NCBI GenBank assembly: GCA_006226495.1 | Contig: SBGU01000054.1 | Span: 1-64,000, forward strand | Direction of reading: 5' to 3' | DNA length: 64,000 nt | From: Alphaproteobacteria bacterium | GTDB lineage: Bacteria > Pseudomonadota > Alphaproteobacteria > Sphingomonadales > Kordiimonadaceae | In this document: positions 24,163-34,774 of the stretch, piece after piece | Position numbering within the stretch: the stretch's first letter is position 1 | How the letters are laid out: every line of letters begins with the position of its first letter | Notes under the pieces: generated by a model | The model's database searches: none | Seen by the model: the letters and a program-made list of their open reading frames with translations, nothing else | Told to the model about the DNA's origin: nothing | Translations under genes and position numbers: made by a program

Positions 24163-25803
24163 ATGGCGCTGCCGGCGCAAAAACCGTTCAAGATTGTCGC
24201 ATTGTCGATGGCACGCAACGAACAGGACATGATCGAGCCGTTCGTGCGGCACAATCTCAAGTTTGTCGACTATATGCTGATCGCCGACAATAATTCGGTC
24301 GACAATACCCGGCATATCCTTGAACGGCTGGCCCGCGAAACCGGCCGTGTCGCGGTGTGGGACCGCAGCAGCATGGAACATACGCAGGCGGACTATATGA
24401 CCGCGATGATGCATGCCGTGCAATCGGTGTTTTTCTCGGACTTCATGGTGTTCCTGGATGCGGACGAATTTATCGGTGCCCGCGACCGGGCGGCGTTCGA
24501 GGCCGCCTTGCAGGGTATTCCGTCCATGGGCTGCGGTCGCATGCCCTGGCGCACCTATGTCCTGCCCAAGGGACAGCCGGTTGCCGACATGTCCAAGGAC
24601 CCGCCGGCCAGCATGAACTGGTACCGGCTCGATGAATATGAACAGCATTATAAATCGATCATCCGCTTCGATGGCCGTATTGCGCCGCCCTATCAGGTGG
24701 GCGGCGGCAACCACCGGATTTTTGATGATGCGCGCAACACCATCCGCAATGTCATCCTGCCGGATGTGCCGCTTCTGCATTTCCCGGTCCGCAGCGAAGA
24801 CCAGCTCAGTGCCAAGGCCATCAATGGCTGGATGGCCGTGCTCGCGAAACAGCAGGCCGGTCATGTGCTCAGCCGCAACGAATGCCATCAATGGCGCGAG
24901 AATTTCGAACGCGCAGTGGCCGGCACCATGGGCGAGCAATTGGCGGATGCGTCCTATTTCTATTCGCGCCCGCCGGGCACGGTGGACTGGGAAAAGGATG
25001 TCGGCGAACGGCCACACGGCATAAGCTATGAACGCCGCTACAGCGACGGCAGCTTCGCAAGCCCGCTGGCGCTTGTGGCGCGCTCGTGGCACATGTCCTT
25101 CGGGCAGGACGGCCCGCCTTTGCCTGCGGCCTTCTACAGGCGCGCCGAAAGCCATGGCGATGTCGCGATCGACGGCCCGGTCATGCGCCTGGTCGCCGAT
25201 CTGGTTCAGCCTGCAACCGTGATGGAAGTCGGCTGCGGCACCGGTGCGCGCCTTGCGTACCTGGATGCGGTCGGCGCCGGCAAGGTGTTCGGGATCGATG
25301 ATACCGAAACCGTCGGCGCGCTCCTGAAACCCGGCCAGTTCGCCCGCGCGAGCGTGGACCGGGTGGCCGACATCAAGGGCGGCTTCGATCTGTTCATCTG
25401 CCTGGGTGGCCTTGGCGGGCTGGATGCCGCCGGTGCCAGCGCGGCGGCGGCCCCGTTCGCGGCGGCTGCCAAAAAGGCCATCCTGTTCCGTCCCTCGCGC
25501 GGCATTGGCGGCGGGCTGAAGCCCGGCACCTGGCGTGCCATCTGGCAGGAACTGGGCTGGCATGTCGATGTGGGGGCGACCCTTGCGGTGCGCGCGGCGG
25601 CCAGCGGACACGCCGACCGGCGGCACCTGATGCTGCTGAGGCCGGGCACGGAAGCCTTGTCCGCACCGACGCAGGCGTTTCTCACATGGATCGAAAGCTT
25701 GCCCTTCGATGCCCCCGGCACAGGCCCCGCGCTGTATGACGAATCCCTCAAGCGCGACATTCGCGAATATCTGGCCGGCTACCTGCGCCCGCGCCGGCGC
25801 TGA
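24163..25803 (+). CDS. Family 2-like glycosyltransferase fused to a methyltransferase-like domain
   Basis: I prefer ATG 24163 (546 aa) because GGGGGAC lies just upstream; ATG 24136 is in frame but lacks a site. Residues about 10-250 match the Glyco_tranf_2_4 type: ALSMARNEQDMIEPFVRHN, ADNNSVDNTRHIL and the DxD-like FLDADEFIGARD. Residues about 350-510 look like a class I methyltransferase: VMEVGCGTGARLAYLDAVG and VFGIDD. The combination suggests assembly and decoration of a surface glycan or glycoprotein. The gene stands alone, outside any polysaccharide cluster. Confidence 0.75.
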   Translation: MALPAQKPFKIVALSMARNEQDMIEPFVRHNLKFVDYMLIADNNSVDNTRHILERLARETGRVAVWDRSSMEHTQADYMTAMMHAVQSVFFSDFMVFLDADEFIGARDRAAFEAALQGIPSMGCGRMPWRTYVLPKGQPVADMSKDPPASMNWYRLDEYEQHYKSIIRFDGRIAPPYQVGGGNHRIFDDARNTIRNVILPDVPLLHFPVRSEDQLSAKAINGWMAVLAKQQAGHVLSRNECHQWRENFERAVAGTMGEQLADASYFYSRPPGTVDWEKDVGERPHGISYERRYSDGSFASPLALVARSWHMSFGQDGPPLPAAFYRRAESHGDVAIDGPVMRLVADLVQPATVMEVGCGTGARLAYLDAVGAGKVFGIDDTETVGALLKPGQFARASVDRVADIKGGFDLFICLGGLGGLDAAGASAAAAPFAAAAKKAILFRPSRGIGGGLKPGTWRAIWQELGWHVDVGATLAVRAAASGHADRRHLMLLRPGTEALSAPTQAFLTWIESLPFDAPGTGPALYDESLKRDIREYLAGYLRPRRR

Positions 25804-26169
25804 ATAGCTTTCCACCAATCTGGCACAGGCAGGCCCAATCGGCCCCGCCGGTACCGAAATGTCCCTAAACCCCTGCAAAAAGGGCGATAAAAGCGCCTTC
25901 AAGTGCCGGATTTGCATGGGAAACGCTGTCAGGCGCCCGCGGGATTTTGTCCCGGGGACAGAAGAATCAAAACAGCGGCACAACGCGGCTTGCATGGTGG
26001 AAATGCTTATGCTAGAGGGAGCACGCATTTCGGCTGGCCTTGGCCGCAGTGGGGCTTATTTTCTGCCTCGTTGAAACAAGTCAAAACTGAGCGTGAGCGG
26101 ACTTTGTTCAAAGACCCCGTCTCACAGATGTGTCAACAGGTTCAGACCTAACCCAGGGGACAGTCTGAC
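25804..26169. other. Leader region of the atp operon, no gene
   Basis: This 366-bp gap holds no credible gene: two short frames lack ribosome sites and family resemblance. It must contain the atp promoter, but I found no convincing -35/-10 pair. A near-perfect inverted repeat, TTGAAACAAGTC (26071-26082) and GACTTTGTTCAA (26100-26111), lies about 60 bp before atpH and could be an operator or a structured leader. Confidence 0.5.
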
Positions 26170-26730
26170 GTGACCTCGCACAAAGCGATAGTATCAGGGA
26201 TTTCCGGCCGCTATGCCGTGGCGCTTTTTGACCTCGCCGTTGAGGAAAAGGCGCTTGAGGCGGTCGAATCCGATCTCGCCAAGCTGAAAGCCATGTTGGG
26301 GGACAGTGCAGATCTGCGCACCCTCGTCGGCTCGCCGCTTTACAGCCGGGAACAGCAGTCCAAAGGCATCACGAAAGTGGCCGAAGCTGCAGCCCTCTCG
26401 GCGCTGACCAACAAGTTCCTGGGTGTGCTGGCGGCGAATCGTCGCCTGGGCAATCTGCCTGCCATCCTCGCGGACTTCGACAAGCTCCTGTCTCACCACC
26501 GCGGTGAGGTAACGGCCGATGTCGTCAGCGCGCGGGCCCTGACCAAGAAACAGCTTGGTGACCTTGAAAAGAAATTGAAGTCGGCTGTAGGCCGGGATGT
26601 CGCCATCAACGCCAGCGTCGACGAAAGTCTGCTCGGCGGCCTTCGGGTACAAGTGGGCTCCCGCATGGTGGACAGCTCCCTTAAAACCAAACTCGACAAC
26701 CTCGCAATCGCCATGAAAGGGGTTCAGTAA
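26170..26730 (+). CDS. atpH: F1F0 ATP synthase subunit delta
   Basis: A 186-aa protein from GTG 26170 ([23 protein letters not shown]), with AGGGGA 11 bases upstream. The N-terminal helical domain and the C-terminal [21 protein letters not shown] are characteristic of the delta subunit (OSCP), which joins the F1 catalytic head to the peripheral stalk. It opens the atpHAGDC operon; its TAA stop shares one base with the atpA start. F0 genes are not here, as is usual in alphaproteobacteria. Confidence 0.96.
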   Translation: MTSHKAIVSGISGRYAVALFDLAVEEKALEAVESDLAKLKAMLGDSADLRTLVGSPLYSREQQSKGITKVAEAAALSALTNKFLGVLAANRRLGNLPAILADFDKLLSHHRGEVTADVVSARALTKKQLGDLEKKLKSAVGRDVAINASVDESLLGGLRVQVGSRMVDSSLKTKLDNLAIAMKGVQ

Positions 26731-28262
26731 TGGATATCCGTGCGGCGGAAATCTCCAAGGTCCTGAAGGACCAGATCGCTAATTTCGGCAATGACGCTGA
26801 AGTTTCTGAAGTAGGCACCGTTCTCTCGGTTGGTGACGGTATTGCCCGCGTATACGGCCTCGACCAGGTGCAAGCCGGTGAGATGGTTGAATTCCCGGGT
26901 GGCGTCAAGGGCATGGCCCTGAACCTCGAGAGCGACAACGTCGGTATCGTTATTTTCGGTAGCGACCGTGGCATTAAAGAAGGCGACACCGTCAAACGGA
27001 CCGGCGCCATCGTGGACGTGCCGGTTGGCAAAGGCCTGCTGGGCCGCGTTGTTGACGCGCTTGGCAACCCGATCGACGGCAAAGGTCCGCTGACCGATGT
27101 CACCCGTTCGCGCGTTGAAGTAAAAGCACCGGGCATCATCCCGCGCCAGTCGGTTCACGAGCCGATGCAGTCGGGCCTGAAGGCAATCGACGCCCTGGTG
27201 CCGGTTGGCCGTGGTCAGCGCGAGCTGGTGATCGGTGACCGTCAGACCGGTAAAACCGCCGTTGCCATCGACACCTTCATCAACCAGAAGGCTTCGAACG
27301 ACGCCGCCAAAGACGACAGCGGCAAGCTGTTCTGTATCTATGTGGCCGTTGGTCAGAAGCGTTCGACCGTTGCCCAGATCGTGAAGTCGCTCGAAGAGCA
27401 AGGCGCGCTGGAATATTCCATCGTTGTTGCCGCGACCGCTTCCGAGCCGGCACCGCTGCAGTTCCTGGCACCCTACACCGGTTGCGCCATGGGCGAGTTC
27501 TTCCGCGACAACGGCATGCATGCCGTGATCGTGTATGACGATCTGTCCAAACAGGCCGTTGCTTACCGCCAGATGTCGCTGCTTCTGCGCCGTCCGCCGG
27601 GACGTGAAGCTTACCCGGGTGACGTATTCTACCTGCACTCACGCCTCCTGGAACGCGCTGCAAAGCTGAACGACGAGCTCGGCGCTGGTTCGCTGACCGC
27701 TCTGCCGATCATCGAAACCCAGGCTGGTGACGTGTCGGCCTACATCCCGACCAACGTGATCTCGATCACCGACGGCCAGATCTTCCTTGAGACCGACCTG
27801 TTCTACAAAGGTATCCGTCCCGCTATTAACGTGGGTCTGTCGGTATCGCGCGTAGGCTCGGCCGCTCAGATCAAGGCGATGAAACAGGTTGCAGGCTCGA
27901 TCAAGCTCGAACTCGCCCAGTATCGCGAGATGGAAGCTTTCGCCCAGTTCGGTTCCGACCTCGATGCGTCGACCCAGAAACTGCTGAACCGCGGTTCGCG
28001 CCTGACCGAGCTTCTGAAGCAAGCTCAGTACAGCCCGCTCCCGGTTGAAGAGCAGGTTGTGTCGATCTTCGCTGGTGTTCGTGGTTACCTGGATGCGTTC
28101 CCGGTTTCGTCGGTTACCCGCTTCGAAGAGCAGTTCCTCGGGGAAATGCGCTCCAAGCATGCCGATGTTCTGGCGACCATTCGCAGCGAACAGAAACTGA
28201 GCGACGACACGATTGCAAAACTGAAGTCGATCCTCGACGCATTCGCGAAGTCCTTTAGCTAA
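26730..28262 (+). CDS. atpA: F1F0 ATP synthase subunit alpha
   Basis: A 510-aa protein. Walker [10 protein letters not shown], the [14 protein letters not shown] segment, [15 protein letters not shown], the [10 protein letters not shown]-like region ([17 protein letters not shown]) and [16 protein letters not shown] are standard for the alpha subunit, which binds non-catalytic nucleotides in the F1 hexamer. Codon use is notably biased compared with neighbours, as expected for a highly expressed gene. Second gene of the operon. Confidence 0.98.
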   Translation: MDIRAAEISKVLKDQIANFGNDAEVSEVGTVLSVGDGIARVYGLDQVQAGEMVEFPGGVKGMALNLESDNVGIVIFGSDRGIKEGDTVKRTGAIVDVPVGKGLLGRVVDALGNPIDGKGPLTDVTRSRVEVKAPGIIPRQSVHEPMQSGLKAIDALVPVGRGQRELVIGDRQTGKTAVAIDTFINQKASNDAAKDDSGKLFCIYVAVGQKRSTVAQIVKSLEEQGALEYSIVVAATASEPAPLQFLAPYTGCAMGEFFRDNGMHAVIVYDDLSKQAVAYRQMSLLLRRPPGREAYPGDVFYLHSRLLERAAKLNDELGAGSLTALPIIETQAGDVSAYIPTNVISITDGQIFLETDLFYKGIRPAINVGLSVSRVGSAAQIKAMKQVAGSIKLELAQYREMEAFAQFGSDLDASTQKLLNRGSRLTELLKQAQYSPLPVEEQVVSIFAGVRGYLDAFPVSSVTRFEEQFLGEMRSKHADVLATIRSEQKLSDDTIAKLKSILDAFAKSFS

Positions 28263-28292
28263 GACCCAGACGATTGGAGGAAGGCAGGACCC

Positions 28293-29186
28293 ATGCCCAG
28301 CCTTAAAGACCTGAAAGTCCGGATCAGCTCCGTCAAGTCGACGCAGAAGATCACCAAAGCCATGAAAATGGTGGCGGCATCCAAACTGCGCCGTGCACAG
28401 GAAGCAGCGGAAGCTGCCCGCCCCTATGCAGAGCGGATGGAAAATGTACTCGCTGGCCTTGGCGCCGCCGTCAAGGACCAGCCGGGTGCATCCCCGCTGC
28501 TCGCCGGCACCGGCAAGGACGATGTTGAACTGGTAATCGTCGCGACCTCCGAGCGGGGCCTGTGCGGCGGTTTCAACACCAACATCGTCAAGGCGGCCCG
28601 CGCGCACATCCAGTCGCTCGTGAAAGCCGGCAAGACGGTGAAGATCCTGTGTATCGGCCGCAAGGGCTATGGCCTTCTGCGCCGGACCTACGGTGACAAG
28701 ATCATCGGTCACAAGGACATGTCCGCCATCAAGCGCCTCGGTTTTGCCGATGCGCACGACATTGCCGCCGACGTGCTGGCCATGTTCGAACGTGGCGAAT
28801 TTGATGTTGCGACCCTGTTCTATGCCAAGTTCCAGTCGGCTCTGGTGCAGATCACGACCAAACAACAGCTTATCCCGGCGCCGCTGCCGGAAGTTGCCAA
28901 CGAAAACGAAGCTGGCGACGAGCTGCAGGGCGCGATCTACGAATATGAGCCGGACGAAGGCGCGATCCTCGACGACCTTCTGCCCCGGAACGTGGCTGTG
29001 CAGATCTACCGCGGTCTCCTCGAGAACGCCGCATCCGAGCAGGGTGCGCGCATGACCGCGATGGACAACGCAACCCGTAACGCCGGCGACATGATTGCCA
29101 ACCTGACGATTACCTATAACCGGACCCGTCAGGCCGCGATCACCAAAGAGCTGATTGAAATCATTTCGGGCGCTGAAGCGCTCTAG
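28293..29186 (+). CDS. atpG: F1F0 ATP synthase subunit gamma
   Basis: A 297-aa protein. The N-terminus [36 protein letters not shown] and the C-terminal [20 protein letters not shown], which is followed by [21 protein letters not shown], form the antiparallel coiled coil that rotates inside the alpha/beta hexamer. A ribosome site (GGAGGAAGG) precedes ATG 28293. Third gene of the operon, 30 bp after atpA. Confidence 0.98.
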   Translation: MPSLKDLKVRISSVKSTQKITKAMKMVAASKLRRAQEAAEAARPYAERMENVLAGLGAAVKDQPGASPLLAGTGKDDVELVIVATSERGLCGGFNTNIVKAARAHIQSLVKAGKTVKILCIGRKGYGLLRRTYGDKIIGHKDMSAIKRLGFADAHDIAADVLAMFERGEFDVATLFYAKFQSALVQITTKQQLIPAPLPEVANENEAGDELQGAIYEYEPDEGAILDDLLPRNVAVQIYRGLLENAASEQGARMTAMDNATRNAGDMIANLTITYNRTRQAAITKELIEIISGAEAL

Positions 29187-29203
29187 ACGACCAAGGAGTG
29201 TAG

Positions 29204-30631
<1,428 letters not shown>

Positions 30632-30651
30632 GCCACGAGGACACGGACATC

Positions 30652-31059
30652 ATGACCGACACGCTTCACTATGAAATCGTTTCGCCCGAGCGCCTTCTGA
30701 AGGACGCAGAGGCAGCGATGATCGTGGTGCCCGGCGCAGACGGCGACTTCGCCGCCCTGCCTGGTCACGCGCCCCTGATGTCCACCATCCGTCCCGGTGT
30801 TGTTGAAATCTTCGAAGACGAGGGCGCACAGCCGTCCCGTCTGTTCGTCAAGGGCGGCTTGGCCCAGATCAGCCCGAAGGGCCTGACCATCCTGGCCGAA
30901 GAGACGATCGACCTGTCGGCCGTCAACACTGACGAGCTGAAGCAGAAGATTACTGACACTCGTGAGGACATCGAGGACGCCAAGGACGACATCGAACGCG
31001 CCGCGCTTGAAAAAGAGCTGGCCTGGATGGTGGCCCTCGCCGAGGTGGTTGCCGCTTAA
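30652..31059 (+). CDS. atpC: F1F0 ATP synthase subunit epsilon
   Basis: A 135-aa protein: LHYEIVSPERLLKDAEAAMI, VVPGADGDFAALPGHAPLMS and LFVKGGLAQISPKGLTILAE form the beta-sandwich, followed by two C-terminal helices (about 88-135) that can inhibit hydrolysis. It sits on gamma in the rotor. It is the last gene of the atp operon, closed by a strong terminator 25 bp downstream. Confidence 0.96.
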   Translation: MTDTLHYEIVSPERLLKDAEAAMIVVPGADGDFAALPGHAPLMSTIRPGVVEIFEDEGAQPSRLFVKGGLAQISPKGLTILAEETIDLSAVNTDELKQKITDTREDIEDAKDDIERAALEKELAWMVALAEVVAA

Positions 31060-31084
31060 GGCAGCACGGCAGACCCAGAAATAG

Positions 31085-31115
31085 AAAAGGCGGTACCATC
31101 AGGTACCGCCTTTTT
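31085..31115 (+). terminator. Intrinsic terminator of the atp operon
   Basis: AAAGGCGGTACC pairs with GGTACCGCCTTT around ATCA, with five T at 31111-31115. The purine side is A-rich, so it also faces the convergent collar-gene operon. Confidence 0.92.
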
Positions 31116-31137
31116 GCTTTATGGCTATGCCGCCCGC

Positions 31138-31734
31138 CTATTCGGTTTCGCTGGCAGGCGAAGGCGTTGGCGTCGGAGTCGGCGCCGACGGCACCGTGCC
31201 GTCCAGGCAAATGATATAATTTACCACGCTGAAAGGCTGCAGGTTGTCCATCTCAACAACGTCCGGGCCGTTGGTGCCGAGGGCATCGTTCGCGAGTGTT
31301 GCGGTCGCGCCGCTATAGCCGGGGGCATAGCCCTTGCGGGTACGGGTCGCGGGTGTGCCGGTCGAGCCGCGGGCGATGGCCATCATGCTTTGGCCATCTA
31401 TCGGGGTGGCGCTGGTTGCGTTGGAATTCAGCGCCTGGAAGCTGTGCCAGTGCGGCGGCACATGCGCCGCCGTGATGCGTTTTTCGGTCGCGCCAAAGGA
31501 ATCGCCAATGTACCAGGGAATGTTCGGGTTGCCTGGCGCGGCACCGGGGCCGACGGCGACCCTGCCCCGAAAATCGGGCAACCGGAAATAGTCGCCAGCG
31601 CCGCCATACATATAGCCGATGACGCCGAACAGGCTCAGAAAGCTGGCTTTTGGCAGGCTCTGCCCACAACACAAGGCCCAGTCGACGGGCGCAAAGTTGA
31701 AGCCGACTTGCCGGATTTCACCAATATAGGCCAT
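31138..31734 (-). CDS. Tail-collar domain protein, type 3 of trio D
   Basis: A 198-aa protein from ATG 31734 (MAYIGEIRQVGFNFAPVDWA), one base after the previous stop; the longer frame upstream is the shadow of the preceding gene. One phage T4 gp12/collar-type (MdpB) domain fills residues 1-178: YGGAGDYFRLPDFRGRVAVG, PPHWHSF and MDNLQPFSVVNYIICLDG. The tail is a PT/PS-rich linker. It has no signal peptide. It resembles the proteins at 34775-35350 and 37831-38409 (NATSATP, ARGSTGTPATR), so it is the third-type member of its trio. It ends the operon. Function unknown. Confidence 0.85.
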   Translation of the reverse strand: MAYIGEIRQVGFNFAPVDWALCCGQSLPKASFLSLFGVIGYMYGGAGDYFRLPDFRGRVAVGPGAAPGNPNIPWYIGDSFGATEKRITAAHVPPHWHSFQALNSNATSATPIDGQSMMAIARGSTGTPATRTRKGYAPGYSGATATLANDALGTNGPDVVEMDNLQPFSVVNYIICLDGTVPSAPTPTPTPSPASETE

Positions 31735-31735
31735 G

Positions 31736-32350
31736 TTATTTGTCCTCCTCTGGTGTCGAGGGCTGTGTCGGTTCCGGTGGCACCATTGCCTGCACTGAAG
31801 GGGCAGGGGACGGCCACGCGCCATATGTTGCGATGATATAATTGACACACAGGGACGGCTGTATGTTGCTGACCGGCAGGTTGCCGGGGGCGCCCGCAGA
31901 TATTGTGCTTGAATCAAGGGTGCAGGCGCCAGTGTAACTGCTGTCCGGTGTCGCATAGACAAGCTGATTTTTTTTGCCCGATACGCCGCCCAGATAAGCG
32001 CCATAGGGGCTTCCCGCCGGGCTGTTGGCTTTGGTGTTGACCTGGACGGTATGGTTGTGGTTGGGCAGGTTGTCCCGGTTCAGGTACATTTGTGTCGCAC
32101 CGCCAATAGCACCGAAGAGGTAGGTGTGGTACGAAGCCGTCGATTGACCGCAGGAAATCGGTACCCGCCCCCGAAGGTCGGGCAGGGCAAAGGTGGTCTG
32201 GCTGCCGCCATAGGTATAATAGAGGGCCGTAAACAACAGCTCATAGTCAGAGACATTCAAATAGCGGCCGTCGCACGGCAGCCAGCCTGTGGGTATCGCG
32301 GTCGCGAGGCCCGCAAACATGCGGATTTCACCGACATAACAATCAGCCAT
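31736..32350 (-). CDS. Tail-collar domain protein, type 2 of trio D
   Basis: A 204-aa protein, MADCYVGEIRMFAGLATAIP, with GWLPCDGRYLNVSDYELLF, GGSQTTFALPDLRGRVPISC, LPNHNHTVQV and SNIQPSLCVNYIIATYGAWP: one complete collar domain plus a Pro/Glu-rich tail. YVGEIRM and the terminal NYII pattern assign it to the second type. It overlaps the end of the previous gene by 8 bp and touches the next, so translation is coupled. No signal peptide is present. By fold it is expected to trimerise like a fibre tip. Confidence 0.85.
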   Translation of the reverse strand: MADCYVGEIRMFAGLATAIPTGWLPCDGRYLNVSDYELLFTALYYTYGGSQTTFALPDLRGRVPISCGQSTASYHTYLFGAIGGATQMYLNRDNLPNHNHTVQVNTKANSPAGSPYGAYLGGVSGKKNQLVYATPDSSYTGACTLDSSTISAGAPGNLPVSNIQPSLCVNYIIATYGAWPSPAPSVQAMVPPEPTQPSTPEEDK

Positions 32351-32900
32351 GGGTGCTCTCCTCGGCGACAGGGTCTGTGGACCGGCTTGGATATATGCCC
32401 TTGGTGGCCATGCAATAGATCAGGGCCAGGTAGGGCTGCATATTCTGTATCGGGGTGCTGCTGCCGCTATTGCCGACCGACGCCGGGTTCAGGGTGGCAT
32501 ACTGGTTGGTGCTGTAATAGCTGTCCAATTCCGGGAATGGCTGGGTACTGGTGTCGATTGTGGTGGCCAGCAGGTTGTTGGCCGGGCTCGATTGGGTGCC
32601 ACCCGTTTCTGCGGCCATCAGATTGTGGGTGTGTGCGGGCACTTGCGTCAGTATGTTGATTTCGCTGCCGCCAATGCGACCAAGGGGAAATTGGCCGTAG
32701 GGATCTTGCCCCATGGCAACACGGCCGCGCAGGTCGGGCAGGGAAAAGGTTGTTGTGCCATTGCCGCCATATGCGGTGCCCAGCAGTGAAAATAGTGGTT
32801 TGTAGCTGTCGATCTGAAGCTGTCTGCCGTCACAGGGCAGCCAGCCATCCGGTATTCTGGAAGTGGGAAACAACCGAAGTTCCCCGATGAAAAAGTCCAT
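32343..32900 (-). CDS. Tail-collar domain protein, type 1 of trio D
   Basis: A 185-aa protein, MDFFIGELRLFPTSRIPDGW, with GGNGTTTFSLPDLRGRVAMG, LTQVPAHTHNL, SSPANNLLA and the end NMQPYLALIYCMATKGIYP. The YCMAT ending groups it with first-type domains (38991-39515; first domains of the two fused proteins). It follows a 215-bp gap with GTGCC...GGCAC hairpin potential, so this trio may have its own promoter. No signal peptide is present. Confidence 0.85.
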   Translation of the reverse strand: MDFFIGELRLFPTSRIPDGWLPCDGRQLQIDSYKPLFSLLGTAYGGNGTTTFSLPDLRGRVAMGQDPYGQFPLGRIGGSEINILTQVPAHTHNLMAAETGGTQSSPANNLLATTIDTSTQPFPELDSYYSTNQYATLNPASVGNSGSSTPIQNMQPYLALIYCMATKGIYPSRSTDPVAEESTHG

Positions 32901-33115
32901 GAAATTTGCCCCATAGGTGATTGTCCCGATGGAAGGGCAATTGCACCGATATCACCGTGCCGCGACACGGGCACCCCTCCCCTCCCGCCGATATACGATC
33001 AGAAATAGTTCTGGCGCGCAATGGCACGCCTTGAGGGCGAACCGGCCGGGCGGCGGAAATCCGGGCAAGGGCTGTACGGTGCGGATCGGGCGGGTTTGTA
33101 TTGTGGCTCTCGAAA

Positions 33116-34759
33116 TCAGGGCTGGGGCCATGGCACCGACGGTGGATAAATTCCGTCTGTGCAGATCGCGAAGGTCAGGGCCAGGTAGGGCTGCAGGGTG
33201 TTGACCTCGACCGTTTCCGGTGTCCCGGTCATCGAAAGTATGCTGTTGCTGGCCAAATGCACCCCGCTGTCGCCCTCTCCTTGGGTGTAGGCATTCTGCG
33301 GCCCGTCGGCACCGATGGCTTCTGCAAGCAGGCTGGTGCTCGTGCGGGCCGGCGCGGCAGTTGTGGCCGGTGCGCCAAGGGCATAGAAATCGTGCCTGTG
33401 GGCAGGCAGGGTCGTCGCATCGATGCCCGTGGTGGCACTGCCGCCGCTGGCACCGACATTGACCCATCCCGCAAAGGATGTCTCGCCAAAGCCGATGGGC
33501 ACACGTCCGCGGAAATCCGGCAGGAAAAAATGGGTTTCCGTTGCCTTGGCGAACAGGGAACCGACAATGCTGTATAGCGCGGGATAATCCGTGATTGCCA
33601 GTTTCTGTCCTTCGCAGGCCATCCAGGACTGTGGCAGGGTTGGCGCCGAAAAGATGCGGATCTGGCCGGTATAGCCATTCATCCCGGCAGAATCCTGGTT
33701 GGGGACCGGGATGTTGCCGTAGCTGCTGATCAGGAAATTCACCGCCAGATAGGGCTGCACGATGGGGATGGAAACAACGTCCGGCTGGCTCGACCCGACG
33801 GTTTTGTGTGTCAGGGCCTCAAGGGACCCGGGTGTGCTGTCGTCGGCAAAAAGCTGCAGCCCGGCAGAGGCCGGGGCACCGGCAATACGGGCATTTTCGC
33901 CGGCGGCAACCCCGGGAATAAGCGATACCCAGGCCATATGGCTGTGGGCCGGGATATGCTTCCAGCTCAGCGGGCTGGAAGCCGCCCCTGATGACAGGCC
34001 CAATACACACCCGGGCACGCCGGTTCCTGTCCCCGTGCCCATGGGCACATTGCCCCACAGGGCCGGGGTCCGGAAATAGTCAGGGTCGACCGGGCAGGGA
34101 AAATGCTGGGCGATGACCTGCGACAGTGCCGGATAGGTTTCTGTCTCGAACGACCTGCCGTCGCAGGGCAGATAGTGTGGCAGGCATTTGTTTCCCGCCA
34201 TCATGCAGACTTCGCCCACATAGGGTGCCGCTGGCGGGGCGACCATGGCGATGCAGAAGGTAAGGCCCAGTGCGGGCTGCTGGATGGGAAAATCGTCCGG
34301 GTCGGTGGTGCCGCCACTGCCAATCGTCTCGGCCGCCAGCGCCGCAGCCAAACCTTTGCCATAAAGGGACGCGCCCGAAGGTTCGGCGGATGCGGCCAGA
34401 TACCGGCCGGCGGGCGAATTGCTGGTCCCAGCACCGGTCGCGACTGTCAGGGCATGGCTGTGGGCCGGAACGCCGGGCATAGTGCTTGCCGCCGCGCCAC
34501 CCGCCTGGCCAAGCGGATAGCTGTCGGCACACGCGCCCAGGGGCAGCCGCCCCCTGAGGTCCGGCAGGGCAAAGGTGGTGGTGCCATCGCCGCCGTAGGT
34601 GGTTCCCAGAACAAAAAACAGCTCGGGGGCATCCTGGATATTCACAAGCGCGCCATCGCACGCGGCCCACCCTTCAGGAATGGTGGCAAAGGCGAAAATC
34701 CGAATTTCCCCAAGATAGTGGATTGTATCGCTGCTGTCGGGCACAGGCTTTGCCATCAT
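33116..34759 (-). CDS. Triple tail-collar domain protein (fused trio C)
   Basis: A 547-aa protein made of three collar domains in tandem: 15-176 (first type: GGDGTTTFALPDLRGRLPLG, TFCIAM), 179-351 (second type: PYVGEVCMM, QPYLAVNFLIS) and 361-540 (third type: MNGYTGQIRIF, FFLPDFRGRVPIG, TLQPYLALTFAIC). The second domain has lost the LPDLRGR hallmark, reading RTPALWGNVP. Length and order equal one complete trio joined in a single chain, so it could build a trimer of fixed stoichiometry. It lies 15 bp after the previous gene. Confidence 0.85.
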   Translation of the reverse strand: MMAKPVPDSSDTIHYLGEIRIFAFATIPEGWAACDGALVNIQDAPELFFVLGTTYGGDGTTTFALPDLRGRLPLGACADSYPLGQAGGAAASTMPGVPAHSHALTVATGAGTSNSPAGRYLAASAEPSGASLYGKGLAAALAAETIGSGGTTDPDDFPIQQPALGLTFCIAMVAPPAAPYVGEVCMMAGNKCLPHYLPCDGRSFETETYPALSQVIAQHFPCPVDPDYFRTPALWGNVPMGTGTGTGVPGCVLGLSSGAASSPLSWKHIPAHSHMAWVSLIPGVAAGENARIAGAPASAGLQLFADDSTPGSLEALTHKTVGSSQPDVVSIPIVQPYLAVNFLISSYGNIPVPNQDSAGMNGYTGQIRIFSAPTLPQSWMACEGQKLAITDYPALYSIVGSLFAKATETHFFLPDFRGRVPIGFGETSFAGWVNVGASGGSATTGIDATTLPAHRHDFYALGAPATTAAPARTSTSLLAEAIGADGPQNAYTQGEGDSGVHLASNSILSMTGTPETVEVNTLQPYLALTFAICTDGIYPPSVPWPQP

Positions 34760-34774
34760 TTCCCCCTTCGGTGT

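Noticed and set aside
22345-26028. A 1227-codon open frame on the minus strand
   Set aside because: It is antisense to priA and the glycosyltransferase gene, has no family resemblance, is rich in His, Arg and Gly as high-GC shadow frames are, and lacks a ribosome site.
25859-26151. Small frames in the atp leader
   Set aside because: No ribosome site, no recognisable motif, and two frames overlap each other. More likely untranslated leader.
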